Assembly (NCBI GenBank): GCA_948567375.1
Contig: OX419761.1
Coordinates: 53,756,501 to 53,820,500, forward strand
DNA length: 64,000 nt
Reading direction: 5' to 3'
From: Lunularia cruciata
Taxonomy: Eukaryota; Streptophyta; Marchantiopsida; Lunulariales; Lunulariaceae
Part shown: positions 31,724 through 44,326 of the stretch, one piece after another
Layout of the letters: each line of letters opens with the position of its first letter
How positions within the stretch are numbered: position 1 is the stretch's first letter
Notes under the pieces: model-generated
Database searches by the model: none
What the model was told of the DNA's origin: nothing
Seen by the model: only the letters and a program-made list of their open reading frames with translations
Translations under genes and position numbers: made by a program

Positions 31724-33757
31724 AGAGAGTCAATGTAGAGTGAGGTGAGGAGTATTTACGACATGAAGAAGAAGGATATGGAGGACAAGTGGTGGGGCAT
31801 CCCCTATAGGGAATCCCTCCTTGTTGGGTGCTCTACCAATATAGGAGAAGGACATGTCTTAGGGATAAAAGGAAATCCATATGAGTACATCTCCGCAACT
31901 TTGGATGTATGTTGAAAAAGGTGACATAAGTGCATATATTGGGTTGTGGGGTGCCAAATGAGGAGTGATGCCTAAGGAAGTTCCTCTATGGCCCTATGCC
32001 ATAAAGGGAATTCCTATTGGGAGACAAGGTATTGAAAGGGTATATAGTAAGAAAATGACATGACAAAAGAGCAAGACTATAGTAGCCAAATACTATGTGT
32101 CCAAGCCCAAAAGAGAAAGACAAGAAAGGACAAAAATAAGAACCTAACCAAAAACCAAAAAAAATATATAAGAAGAGATAGATACAAAGTGTGAGAGAAG
32201 CTTATATGGGACTCAATGTGACCTCCTTGCCTCCCTCAATATCAATCCCTATTGAGAGGATGTTGCACCCAAACCCAAGTCACTATCTATTCCCAAAGTC
32301 AGAAGGGGTCACTAGCAGCTTTTGGATGAAGGCTAGTACAACCATTTGGTATAAGTACTCCATCTAGTACAAGAACTTTGTATGCAATGAAATCCCTAAT
32401 TTTCAAACACATTGATACCTCTCATATTTTGTACCAAAATTATTGCCCTATGGTGCCAAGTTAGTGTTGTTGGACTTTTGATTGGTGCTCCATATCTAGC
32501 TCAATCATTTCTCAACTAATCTCATTGTCCCCACACACTCTCAAGAATTTTGCACTGATTATAATCACTTTATCCACTTGCGTACTACCAAACAATACAC
32601 ATCCTTCCTCAAGCAACCTAACAGACCATTTATTGTGCAATTGTTCCTCATGCTTGGATTTGCATGGGAGGAGTCCTCTCGCTTTAGCAAAGGTAGCAAG
32701 ACTTGTAAATCATCTTATAAAACTTTGCTTGAGGCTTTATGCTTTAACCCCACTTGACCCAATTGTATGCATGGAAGTTAGAAAAAGATAAGGGGTTGAG
32801 GTTGGCTATTGATAAGGGCATTGGTCTGTATCACTTATCCTTCTAAGGAGTTTCCAAAAGCGATTCTTCTTTTGCTTTTGCCACTTCTCTTGAACAAGTT
32901 TTCACCATCCGGTTGCTGCAAGGAGATGAATCAACACACAAGGAACAAGAAATAATGACACAAGGAACAATCACAATCATTGAACAATCTCATTCATTTC
33001 ATTATGCTGGTGTTGTAAGATCTATCATCCATCTCAATTGCCTCCGGTTCCATTCACTATCACTTGTGGTAGATTTCAGACTACTCTTGTTGGGATTGAT
33101 ACTCTGATCAATGATAGTCCAATCTAATATGGCTACTTTGTTTGACTAGCTAGCATTGAATTTGGTGAATGGAAGCATCCAAAGTACCAACAAAGAGTGC
33201 TCATGAAAACTAGTCTGGTTCACTTGGAGCATGGATTTGGGCCAATGAAGCCATAGCTACCATATATCTTGCATTTTTAATCTTCCTATCAATCTTGCCA
33301 AAAGGGTCAATAGCTTGTGATTCTAGGGATTAATGAAGCTGATTTTATTACACATGGAAATATCTTCATTAGTGTATTATTGACTAATGTTGCATATCAT
33401 TTCTCTTTCAATCTATTGATCTATAATCAATAGTCAATCGAAGCCTTTGATGCCCATGAAATTTTTATTAACAAGGATTTAGACATAGTGGAGCTACCAC
33501 AAGATGGGAAGAAACAAGTTTCCTCAAGTTTTCCCAAGTTTTCACAATAAAATGCTTTGCTAAGTATGACAATCGGGTGCCATGTTAATTCTAGTTAATT
33601 CTACGGCCAACATAAGATACTCAAGACATTGAACTTTCTCTATTTTCTTTTAGATATAAACATCACTTGCAAGATAGATAATTTGTCAACATTGTTTATT
33701 TCAGATGGTCAAGTATAATGAAGGATGTCCAAATTTACAAAAAAACATATTGGTTGT
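31724..33757. other. unassigned region between retroelements
   Basis: About 2 kb without a recognisable gene. Short plus-strand frames (for example 32525-32791, 32913-33107) do not match anything I know and are interrupted by stops. It may be old transposon residue or the host sequence into which the methyltransferase element inserted. Confidence 0.4.
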
Positions 33758-34175
33758 TGTAAAAGACCAAGGAGAGAAATAGAAGAATGGAAGACCAGAG
33801 TGAAAGATCACATTGGGACCCTTGAATGAGAGAAACTCCAAATGCCTAACATGAGCTTGGGCTTTGGTATTTATAGGAACATATAAGGCTCTTGGGAGGC
33901 TTCTTAAAAGGTACCTATTTGGTGTGCAAGCTAAGCTAGTCAAAAGCTTCCTTCTAGAAGCCACCTACTTGGCATGCAAGCTAAGCTAGTCAAAAGCTTC
34001 CCAAGAAGTTTTCTCTAAAAGTAACCTACTTAGCATGCATGTTACTCTATACTTGGAAGGTACCAAGAAGCTTCTTAGATGCTTTCTAGAACATTTTTCT
34101 AATTCTTGGCTACTTTGGCCTATTTGCTACTTTGTTGATCTCAACTAACTTGTCTATAAACTCTATATTGTTACA
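33758..34175 (-). repeat. 3' LTR of chromovirus copy 2
   Basis: 418 bp, minus strand TGTAACAATATAGAG ... CTTTTACA. It carries the family's short AAGCTTC-rich modules in a less regular form than the 9012 element. Confidence 0.8.
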
Positions 34176-34229
34176 TATTCCCTCATTGCTAGTTGGTGAT
34201 GTCCTTGTCACCATGGGAGTGTTAACCTC

Positions 34230-35330
34230 CTAGATGGTTGTTTGTGCATTATGGAGATGAGAAAGAGGCTCTCGAGTGGCATCATGAAGGGAATACCCTT
34301 TCCAAATGACTTTGTACTCAATGTGTTGTTGGTGACTATGTTGAATGTTACAACATGCAATGATACAATCAACTTTATACTCCTCATGATCATTGATAAG
34401 GATAGGAGGAGGAGGGGGTTGGACATGAGTAGAAAAGGAAGATGGATTAGAAACAAAGGGTTTTAACTTTGAAACATGAAAGACAAGGTAGATTTGCATG
34501 TGACTAGGCAAGGCAAGTCAATAAGTAATAGGAAAAATGACTTGGGTGACATCAAATGGACCTATCTAATTACTGAAAAGTTTACAAACTTGGGTACCAA
34601 GTGAGAGGGGTAGGTTACTAGAAGACAACATGACCTTATCACCGAGTTGAAAGGTGAGATCACAACAATGTTGATCGGAGTATTACTTTTGACAATTTTG
34701 AGCAACAAGGAGATGAGATTTGGCTTTTTGTAGGGAGTGACATATTGTGGACAATTAGGTGGAAGTATAAGGAATATGAGACGGTGAGAGAGCAAGGAGG
34801 GAATTTGGAACAAGTGGGTCTTGGCCAAAAGTAAGAAGGGAGAGAATCTTATGCTTGCTTGCTTGGAGCTTGCATGCAAGCAAACTCAGCAACCACAAGG
34901 TATTCATCCCAATTTGTATGGTGAACATTGATAAAGATACAATTATCCAAGGTGCAATTGCACGTTTGGTTTGCCCATCAATTTGAGGATGATAAGCCAT
35001 GGAAAAAGCAAGCATCGTGCCAAAGTAGCTTGAAGAATGCTTGCCAAAATTTTCTATCAACAAAAGCTAAAGCTATCAACAAACACCACACTTGTTGTAT
35101 GACCTTGCTTTGTCCTTGGCAAGGATGTGATGAGATCAAATCTCACATGTTCCCATCCAACATATGGGAACATATGAGCTAGTTGCTAGTTTTGTTGCAT
35201 TGGCAACTCTCACAAGATTGAACAAAGTTTTGAACTTCACATGCCATGTTTGGCTACCACCATTGTCATTGTAGAGTACTCAAGGTCTTGTCTACTCCTA
35301 TGTGTCCCGCAATTGGTAAGTAATGCTCCT
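34230..35330 (-). pseudogene. integrase and chromodomain of chromovirus copy 2
   Basis: The chromodomain frame (34511-34230) reads IYLVFHVSKLKPFVSNPS then EYKVDCIIACC and EYKVIWKGYSLHDATREPLSHLHNAQ; the usual Trp of ATWEP is Arg here. Integrase pieces lie at 34562-35063 (AYHPQIDGQTKRAI near 35010, FSPFLL and TFGQDPLVPNSLLA). Frames shift several times. Confidence 0.75.
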
Positions 35331-35383
35331 CTTGAAGTTGCACCAAGCATACATCATCTAAAGCTAGAATGTAGATGTGGTTC

Positions 35384-36880
35384 TCACAACATAGTATTCA
35401 TCTTCAAGTGAAAAGATCTTGTATTCCTTGTCGTGTGTTGCAAGATGACCTTGTAATAATTGAAAGAAAGGATCTTGCTATAAAGTGGTTGTAACTCAAT
35501 TTGGATCTTTGAGTTGTTTGATACTATTGTAATCGTTGTCGTGATGAGAGATTCAAGAAGAGACTTCAAATCTGGTTGTTTTGATAGGGCATCAAGGATG
35601 ATATGGAATTTTCTAGGCTTGTACTCAAGCTTGATGTTAATAATTTTAGTTGTTCCTATCATTGATGATGTTGACTCTTCATGGGCTCCAAATGTGGTGT
35701 CTACAACAAAGGTTTGTGATTGGTTTGCATGATCACTTGTTTCCCAAGAGATAGTGCCTCCATAATTTGGTGGCATATATCATTGCTACTTCTTCTTGAT
35801 CCCAAGCAAAGTAATTCCTTTTTTTGGTGTTTAGTTGACAAGACATAAAAGCAATGGGATGTACCTTATTTGGAAATTCTTGCTATAACACCACTATAAT
35901 GGCAAAGTTAGAAGCATCAAAATCAACCACACAAGGTAGTTGAGGATCATATGGTTGAAAGATGGATTGTGAGGACACCATATGCTCAGTTTATTGAATG
36001 CTTCTTTGTGCTTGGTGGTCCACTAAAAGCTTGAGGCCTTCTCTAAGAGATCAATTAATGGTTCAGTCACATGAGCATAATAGTGGATAAACCTTTGGTA
36101 AAAACTTGCCAATCCATTAAATATTTGCACTTTTATGGTATCCCTTGGAGTAGAAAAATCAATAATGGCCTTGATTTTCTCTTCTTCTATCTTGAACCCC
36201 TCTAATGAGACCTTATGACTCAATAAGATAACTTTCTATTGCTAAAAGGCACACTTTTACTTCTTGCAATAAAACTTCCATTGATGTAGTTGTCTTAGGA
36301 CTTCTCATATGTGATTCATGTGTTCTACCTCTATCTTGCTATAGATTAAAATATCATCCAAGAACACCATCACATACCAATCAAACAACCCATCTAATAC
36401 TTGATGCAGATGATCCATGAAGACCATTGGAGTACTAGTGAGCTTAAAATGTAAAACTTTACATTCAAAATGCCCATATTGTGTACAAAAGGTAATCTTA
36501 TGCACATCTTCCTTGTCAGTGAGAATTTACAACTAGGCACTTTGAAGATTCAACTTGGAGAAGTATCATGCTCCACTCAATTGATCTAGAAAGTCATCAA
36601 TTCAATGCAAAGGATATTCATTCTTCATAGTTTGTTTATTGAGATCACGATAGTAAATACAAAATCAAAGCTCTCCATCCTTCTTTAGGACAAATATTAC
36701 TGGTGCTCCCCAAGGAAATGTACTATGTCATATGAAGTCCTTCTCCAAAAACTTTGTCATTACTATTCAAAGCTCTCCCATCTCTTGAATTAAGAGCCGA
36801 TAGATTGGTCTACTCACTAGAGTACTTCTTGGTAATAACTTGATCTTGAAAGGCATGCCACAATTGGAAGATATCCCCTT
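35384..36880 (-). pseudogene. RT and RNase H of chromovirus copy 2
   Basis: RT fragment 36505-36305 contains ITFCTQYGHFECKVLHF and [17 protein letters not shown] with the catalytic DD. 36223-36023 reads SHKVSLEGFKIEEEKIKA and FNGLASFYQRFIHYYAHV. RNase H lies at about 35990-35580 with the DFDASNF motif near 35915 and ends ILDALSKQPDL. Interrupted by stops and frameshifts. Confidence 0.75.
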
Positions 36881-37161
36881 TCACAAATTATCTAGAAACA
36901 CATCTACAAACTATTGAATTATTTGATCAACCATTGCTTGATTATGCTTTTAGACCTCATTAGATTCTCCACGAGCAATTGGCTTGATCCACATTGCAAA
37001 AGCAAGAATATCTTCCTCCAAAGCTTGCTCTATAGCTTCTTCACTAAAAAAATTGTATATCTTGGGATTGACTATTCTTAGATGTCTTACTCAAAAGTGC
37101 CAAACAACCTTATCAATAATTCTTACCTTGGTGTTATACTTGAATTTGTCATGAGGTCCAA

Positions 37162-38330
37162 TTAATACTGAATATCATGATGTTCAAGCCAAGGTAAACC
37201 TAGAATGATATCATTGTGTAGAGATGCTACTACAAACTTCACATACTCCAAATACTCCTTCTTAAGCTTAAATGTAACTGGATATGAGGTACAAAATGCA
37301 AAACCCTTTCTACTATCTACCATCATCAATCTACTTCCAAATACTAGTTTGATATAAATAGTTAATTCCTTTGCCAATTGCATGAATGTGCAATTCTTTG
37401 AACTTCCAAAATCAACCAAAATCTTACAACCACAATCAAATAACATACCTTGGAAGTGAAGCAAACTTGTATAGATCATGCCTTCAATCCCATTTGAACT
37501 AATCAAGTTCTCAATATGTTTCTTGATATCTCTTAATGGGATTCTTTGTTTCCTTGACCATTGTGCTCTACAAATTGTAGTTGGATGATTTGATGGGATC
37601 CATCCATTCTTAAGTAGATATTCAACAATGCAATGTTGAATTTTGTAACAATAAAAGAAACCACCATTTTGTCACAATCTCTCTCTATTTGTAATGCCAA
37701 ATGGTCTTTTCTGGATGACATCAATCTCCATTGGTGCCTACTCCTCCACCTGTATGTAATGTGTTGGCAAGTTCTATGAAGGTTGAAGTCAAGACCAAGT
37801 TGTGGCAACCAAGGAATCAAAGCGCTTAGCCAAATGCATGGCTTCCTCCAAATGTTTGGGCTCTTGCATGGCCACATCCAATTTGGTATGTGAGTTCAAG
37901 CCCCTGATAAATTGATCAAGAGCTTCATCTTCTAGTATATGTGGAATTTACATTATGGTGTTCTAGAATTGAGTGATGTAGCTTCTCACAAACCAATCTA
38001 CCAATCTATCTCACATGACTTGTATCTCATCATGGCTTGGAATCTCTCAATTATTGTTCTCTTGAATTCTTCCCATGTGAAGATTGTCACAACAAAATAC
38101 CATTTTCTTGCTCCACTTGGAATTGCCACCACTTTGCCTAAGGAGTACGGTCACAAGGCTGAAACTGTGCACCATTTCACAATATATTAGGCCCGCACCC
38201 CCAGATCAAAATGATCAGGCAATAGGCGCCGAGCAAGTTGCAATTTTTTCTACTCCATCCAATTGGCCTAACGCCAATAAAATTTATCCCCATTCATCTT
38301 GAAGATTTGTAGCTTCAAAATAACAATCAT
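37162..38330 (-). pseudogene. gag and protease of chromovirus copy 2
   Basis: Protease frame 37506-37162: KILVDFGSSKNCTFMQLAKEL, in which the D-S-G triad reads D-F-G, and DIILGLPWLEHHDIQ. gag remnants lie upstream: KSPNIWRKPCIWLSALIPWL and a degraded zinc-knuckle region (SFIVTKFNIALLNIYLRM, shifted frame) at 37877-37533, with capsid scraps to 38330. From 38331 to 38778 only an unrecognisable leader remains. Confidence 0.65.
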
Positions 38331-39001
38331 AATCAAATACAAAATTCTCCACTACACCTAAAGAAATTCTTGCATTCAAATTTTTGCTCTTCTCTTTCTC
38401 AAAATGGTGTTCTCTCTATATGCTCTTGTCATTGATGATCTCTTTCTTCCAACAATTGAGTAAGATGCTTGATTTGTTGCTACATAGCAATGATAACTTT
38501 AGATAACTTTCTAAAGCTACTACTCTATCAAACTACTTATAATTATCTAAGTTAACACATAAATGTAACAAGTCCACCACATTTTGTAAATTACAATCAG
38601 AATTATCAAGGTCATCGGATAAGATGATTGCATTCAAAAAATTTTGCCCAAAACATGGGATGATGAATTGCATGAAATGATGCTTGAGTAGTACATGGAC
38701 ACAAAAATCCCAATGGTTTGGAGGAATGGATTTGATGGTCCATAAATCCTATCTATCCCATTCCTACTTTGACACTAGTGTAAAAGATCAAGGAGAGAAA
38801 TAAAAGAATGGAAGACCAAAATGAAAGACCACATTGGGACTCTTGAATGAAGGAAAATCCAAATGCCTAGCATGAGGTTGGGCTTTGGTATTTATAGAGA
38901 ATATACAAGGCTCTGGGGAAACTTCCTGAAAGCCGCCTACTTAGCATGCAAGCTTAGCTAGTCAAGAAGCTTTCAAAGAAGCTTCCTTCTAGAAGCCACC
39001 T

Positions 39002-41760
39002 GTGACAACCCAGCAAATATCACTTTTGTGGTAATCAAGTAAGTAAAGTTTGTTCCCGCAAAGATACAAGTTCAAAATGGTCAAATACAAAGCAAAGTAA
39101 CAATGTTGTTTTTCTTGATTGTGTCTTTAATCTCTTAGCTAAAAACCACACCTAGAAGAGAGTAACAAGCATTGATTTGCAATCTCATCACAACAATTTG
39201 TCACTTATAATCACAAATCTTTTGAATCTTTCCAAACAAACTTGATTGTGATGATTCAGATCCTTCCAAAGACGGCTACTTCACTGCAAAGCACCTTTGC
39301 CTCAGAATTGTGTTCTACCTCTCCATTGAAGGTACAACTTCCTTGATTGAAATTTCTTCACATCAACTCAATGATGTACTCACGAATGCAGAATACAACC
39401 AACACTACAATTCCTCTCAGATCTATCAAGGCATTGCTTTGATTGCTCTTCACTTAAGATCAAACACACAAAATGAAGATCAAGGCTATGGAATCCAACA
39501 TCCAACAAACACACTAACTTGCATTTGAATTTCTCCACACACTCACAAACACAAACATAGAATTAACACTCGGAATTAAGCTCAAGCAACGAGCATTGAA
39601 ATCAACACTTCACTTTATCTATCTTCAGAAGTTATGAATACTGAACAACATAAGAGTGAAAATGCTTCCTTTAAATAGTAGAGAAATTGACAGTTCCTAA
39701 CAAAAATACAGTTCTACAACAACTCTACAAACTTGCAAATCAAAAATGACAATGCACCTCTTCATATTTGCCTCTTCAAATCTCAAATTTGTTCCTACTC
39801 CAATCCAATGTCTACTTCTTCTTTGGCTTCCACACCTGATAATCTTCTTATCACTTCTCCTTCTTCAGTTCTATCTAACTCTACTAATTCCTTGGCTATT
39901 CCTACTATCTCTTCACTACAAACTACAATTGCATTGGTTTGTAACTTATCTAACTCTTTATCTCCCAACCCACTCTTCTCTAATGTCTTAGATAATTGAT
40001 CCAAAGACACCTACAGTCCTACTTTTGTAACTTTGGACTTCTTCTCTTCATTCACACTACTCCAAAGTCTCTTTAACTCTGAAATCAATGTCTGATTTGA
40101 GACTTATATTGTCTCCTACCTCAATTATCTTCCTATCTACTTGTTCCCTCAAACAAATCAATAGAGTGTTCATATCTACATCTTTCGCTCTTCTCTTCCA
40201 AGTTTCTTGCACAAGCAACTTCAACTCATGAAGTCTCGCTTCCTCTAATCTTCATTCAGATTCCGTGCTCAACATTGCTTGTAATCTTCCAACAACTTCT
40301 CCGATAGACTCTAATGCTTTCAACTCCTCTTTGTACATCTTCAATTTGTCTTTGTACTCAATGGAAAGCATCTTCTTCTCCTCCACATACTAAGCACTTT
40401 GCACCTCAATAATTTGTATGAAGCTTCTCAATCTCTCCTCCTTTGTCCCATTCTGATGAAATGGTCGTCATTGGCTTGCAATTGTAACATGTATTGTTGC
40501 TCCTCTTCATTCGTTTCTTGTCAAAGATCAGGATGGAAATGCAACACCATACATTGCCTCTCTTCTGTTGTTAGCAAATTTAATCCAAAGTAGAAGAGTG
40601 CTACAAACGGAGCAAAGTAGTGTGGTGGCGAATTGGTTCTCCAATTGGCAATCATCTGCCTTGTTCTTTGGTGGAAACACTTTGCCCAATTCACCTTCAC
40701 TCTTGCAAACATCTGGTGGAAGAAAACTATTTGCTGCATGTTCACGTACATCATTCTCTTGGGCTTGAACATGGCCATGAGTACCTCTACAATGCTTTGC
40801 TTAATCGGGTCCCAATAGGAATTCACTTTGTAGCTATTGTCGGTCCATGGAGTGAAGAACAAATTTTGAATTTCTGCATTCTCCTTTGCAGTGTCACACT
40901 TTTGATAGAAAGTGACCCCAATTGCCTCTCTTGCTTCCTTCCCCAATACTAACTTCCAATCTGACTCAGTCCATTGAGTTGGATTTCCTCTCTTCCCCAT
41001 AACTTTGGGGCCTTCCTCACAATTACTAGCAGCTATCTCTGCCATGATGCTTTGAAAACTGACATTCCAGTTTCATGCCAAGAATGTGATCCAAAGTCTA
41101 TTCAAGACTTTGATCCTAGCTATGACATCTAATTATCAAATTGCAAAACTCCTCACGGCAAGTGCGTTCTTAGTCTTCTTTGCCATGATCTTCTCTCTAG
41201 TTCTTTGGCATTGGAAGACTATTTCCTCTCTTGGATGCGACACTCTAATCCCTTCTAGACTTTGGAAAATTTCACTCTCAATCGGCTTCATACACATTAC
41301 TGCAAGATGACTACTCAGAGGAATCTACTTGACATGTTTGATTTCTCCTTGCACAATTATAATTTTATAGTTCCTCGAAGTGCAATCATTCTTCATTCAA
41401 TTTCAAAATTGACTCCCACTTCTTCTACATGTTGGTTTCCTATCATTGTCAAGGTATTCTTCTCGTGCCTCCACCGTTTCTTGAAGTGTACGTTCTTGAC
41501 TGGCTTGACACAAAGAGAGGTTATTACATTGTCTTTGTATTAGCCTTTGCTTCTTGTTCCAAAGATGCTCTTCTTTGGATTTATCTCTTTGTAACCTCAT
41601 TTGAGTACTTCTGGTTCTCAATCCAAGGTCAACTTCTTTAGGTTTACTCCAAAGACATGTAAGTCCATTCTTTCCTTTGTAATTTGGCTTCCTCAATACA
41701 CTTCTTCTTCAAAACTTTAAGGAAACAAAACAAAACAAAACAAAAAATGTGGGTACCACA
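39002..41760 (-). mobile_element. unclassified 6-bp-TSD element, copy C3
   Basis: 5' end at right: TGTGGTACCCACATTTTTTG (minus strand, 41760). 3' end at left: GCTGGGTTGTCAC (39002). Perfect CCACCT duplications at 38996-39001 and 41761-41766. It sits inside the 5' LTR of chromovirus copy 2; removing it restores a continuous LTR. It is 2.76 kb, shorter than C1 because the acidic and coiled-coil middle is deleted: the frame breaks off after VLHFHPDL at about 40521. Confidence 0.88.
39795..41696 (-). pseudogene. large protein of unclassified element, copy C3
   Basis: N-terminal basic part 41696-41403 (TRSTQMRLQRDKSKEEHLW), then frames through PIESEIFQSLEGIRVSHPRE, and an open 174-codon piece 41045-40521 with RGNPTQWTESDWKLVLGKEA, FHQMFARVKVNWAKCFH and PHYFAPFVALFYFGLNLL. 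Coiled-coil scraps follow (near 40400-40060), then the C-terminal block 40010-39795 ending VDIGLE and a stop. The 41696 segment suggests that the protein starts upstream of the Met used in C1. Confidence 0.55.
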
Positions 41761-41974
41761 CCACCTATTTAGCATGCAAGCTAAGCTAGCTAGGAAGCTT
41801 CTCAAGACGCTTCCTCCTAGAAGTCACCTACTTGGCATACATGTTACTTGATGTTTGGAATGTACCAAGAAGCTTCCTAGATGTTTCTAGAATACTCTTA
41901 TAATTCTGGGCTAATTTGGCCTATTTATCACTTTGTTAGTCTTGACTAACTCATCTGTACACTCCATATTGTCA

Positions 41975-42965
41975 CCATTTCAAAAGACTCCTCAATTCAC
42001 ATGTATTTGTTCAAAATATTTAGACATTACTCATCTCTTCTAGGGGAAGTGAAATGAACACAAAATGAACTAATTCAATCAAAGGTCTATTCAATGAATT
42101 TCAACAAATGAATGTCTGAGAAAATTACTTTCTATAGTTGGTAGATTATTCAAAAGCTTCTTATTAAAATTAAAATAGAACCAAAGAATATTATGGGTGG
42201 AGTGTTATTAAACATGAGATTCAGCATTATCATATTTTACTTGCAGATTTTTGATCTATAGTACTACTAATGAATAGATAGTATTACTAAATATACCAAG
42301 ATGGTTTCAAGTTCACAAAAAACATTTCTTTTAAGAATAACAAAACCTTGTGTGATAGTTTTTGGATTTTAGAAGAGTTTTAATCTACACTCATCCCTCT
42401 AATATCTGATATTCTATAACATGATCATCTCTAATATTTGATAGATTTATTAGGAAACAACTCTCTGGAACAAATGATATACTATAATCTTTATTATTTG
42501 TTATTCAATAAGAAATCTGCTAAAATTTGTTATTAGAGATAAGGAATTCACTCTAATATATGCTACTTGATAAGTAAATGTCTGAATATTGATTATTAGA
42601 TATAAGAAAATCATACTTTCTAAGAAAATCTTGTATATTAGTTTGGTTAAGGGAATCATAATATATTAAGGCTTGTTGGTGAATCATCTTTAATTTAAAT
42701 TGGCATGCCATCTGGAATAAATGTTGGTTTGTGGTTCAGTCTTCTTCTAGTTTTTGAATGATAGTCCACAAAGTAGAAAGTTCTTTTTGTGTTACATCAT
42801 ACTCTCCTTCTTCATCAACATTAGTATGCTCCTCATAATTGTCATTGTCATTTTCCATTGCAAGAAGGGTCTCAATGGAGAATTCTTCTTGCACAATATT
42901 TTTCTCAAGCAGATTGATCAGATTTTCAATAGACATAACATTTTGGATGGAAACTGATGACATAC
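41975..42965. other. AT-rich unassigned region with a small acidic minus-strand ORF
   Basis: No element ends were recognised. The only notable item is a minus-strand ORF at 42963-42736 (75 codons) with NVMSIENLINLLEKN and the acidic MENDNDNYEEHTNVDEEGEY. It abuts the gypsy LTR at 42966, so it may be cut by that insertion. Function unknown. Confidence 0.35.
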
Positions 42966-43534
42966 TATAATACCATTAGCTAAAGGTTTAAATGTTTTTG
43001 GTAATATCTTTAGGGATGTTATACAAAATGGTTTATATAGATCATATAGAGGTATCACCAAAAGAGGACTTCCACTAATACGGTAGAGGCCAAAAACATC
43101 CTAAAAACTTCAAAGCTAATTTTGGAGGTCTAAAGAATTAGGCCTCAAAAAAAAAATCTTCCCCCCTTCCCAAGAAACGTGCATTGCCTCCTCTACCTCT
43201 TGTTTGTCTCATCAAGATTTTTCCAATAATACCACAAACATGCCATTTTGAGCTTCCTATAGGAAGATTTCCCAAAGATTCCCTTTGGTCAAACTTGTTT
43301 GACCAACCAAATAGTGCATGGAGGGACATGTGACCAGTCCATGCAGCTAATATAAGGGTGTAACTCATTGATATGTAAACAATCCATGTATCTATTCTAA
43401 GAGTGTAGCTCCTTTCAAGTGGATCCTCTTTGCTATATAATAAAGACAAGGTGCTCCATTGGAGTATTGAGGAATTAAAAATTGTGTTTCTATTGTGTTT
43501 CTCTTGGGATTTCTCTTGTCCTTAGAACATTACA
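42966..43534 (+). repeat. 5' LTR of TGTAATACC gypsy family (G2)
   Basis: Starts TATAATACCATTAGC (first TG mutated) and ends TTACA, followed by primer site TGGTATCAAAGCCA at 43536-43549. TATA-like CTATATAATAAAG near 43433. It matches 60371-60948 (plus), 44629-45387 (plus, with duplication) and 63473-63110 (minus). Confidence 0.75.
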
Positions 43535-43793
43535 ATGGTATCAAAGCCATCAACTGTTGTACCTACCTTCCTAGAGGCATTAGGTCCCCATACATGCAAC
43601 CTTTGAACAACTTGGAGAGACAATCAAAGAGACGGATGTTGCACTCGGCCTCCATACAAGCTACATTCAAACAACTTGGGAAGATGAATCAAAGAGGAAG
43701 ATGTTGAAATCACATCAAAAGATAAAGATTACCAATAAATATACCTTGTGGCCTTCTTGGCTCAATAGAGAGGAGTAAAAGTAGAGGAGGAAG

Positions 43794-44084
43794 ATGACAA
43801 GTGCACAAAGGTTGAGGAAGACAAACACACAACTGATTGTCGTAAATGGAGTCCTAGAAGGCAATCAAGTGAGAATATTGATAGACCTTGGAGCAATAAA
43901 GAATTTCTTGTCTTGCTTTATTCCAATAAGGTTGAAGATAGAACTAGAGAAGGATGAGAATGAAGAAGTATCTAATGGTCAAACAAAGAGGATTGAGCTA
44001 TTACCTCGAAAGGCAGTACTCTCTATAAGAGAGTATCAAGAAGAAATTGAGTGGCAAGTGATACTATTAGCTTGTTACAATTGA
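43794..44084 (+). pseudogene. retropepsin of G2 gypsy element
   Basis: VVNGVLEGNQVRILIDLGAI then KNFLSCFIPIRLKIEL: the D-S-G-A-T/S active-site loop of gypsy proteases appears as D-L-G-A-I, with the Asp retained. The later part (RIELLPRKAVLSIREYQEEI) fits the flap and C-terminal strand. The frame ends at a stop at 44082-44084. Confidence 0.55.
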
Positions 44085-44326
44085 TCTTAGGCATAACATG
44101 GATAGAGCACTACAAGCTCATGGTAGATTGGAGAAGAAAAATAATGAGGACTAGCCAATAGAAGATAATTAGATATAGAGAAAATCCCAAAGGCAGGAAT
44201 TGCCTCCTTATGTGATAGGGATAACATCTATTAGTAAGATAGATAGATTTTTCATATGATTAATAAGAGATGTCCATAGTGCACAAATCAATAGACAAAT
44301 TTTTTTGAACTTGAAAGATATGGTCA

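Larger units (their letters stand above)
33758..41974 (-). mobile_element. chromovirus copy 2, minus strand, with C3 inserted in its 5' LTR
   Basis: Same family as 9012-14641. 3' LTR is 33758-34175; 5' LTR is 38779-41974, interrupted by 39002-41760. Both show TGTAA/TGACAATATGGAG at the right and CTTTTACA at the left. From right to left the interior carries gag (38330-37533), protease (37506-37162), RT (36880-36023), RNase H, integrase and chromodomain. The primer site is degenerate (CTAGTGTCAAAG). The flanks GTTGT and CCATT do not match, so target duplications are lost or the ends are displaced. It is more decayed than the 9012 copy, hence probably older. Confidence 0.8.

Noticed and set aside
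32525-32791. 88-codon plus-strand ORF
   Set aside because: No domain, no conservation within the window, surrounded by stops.
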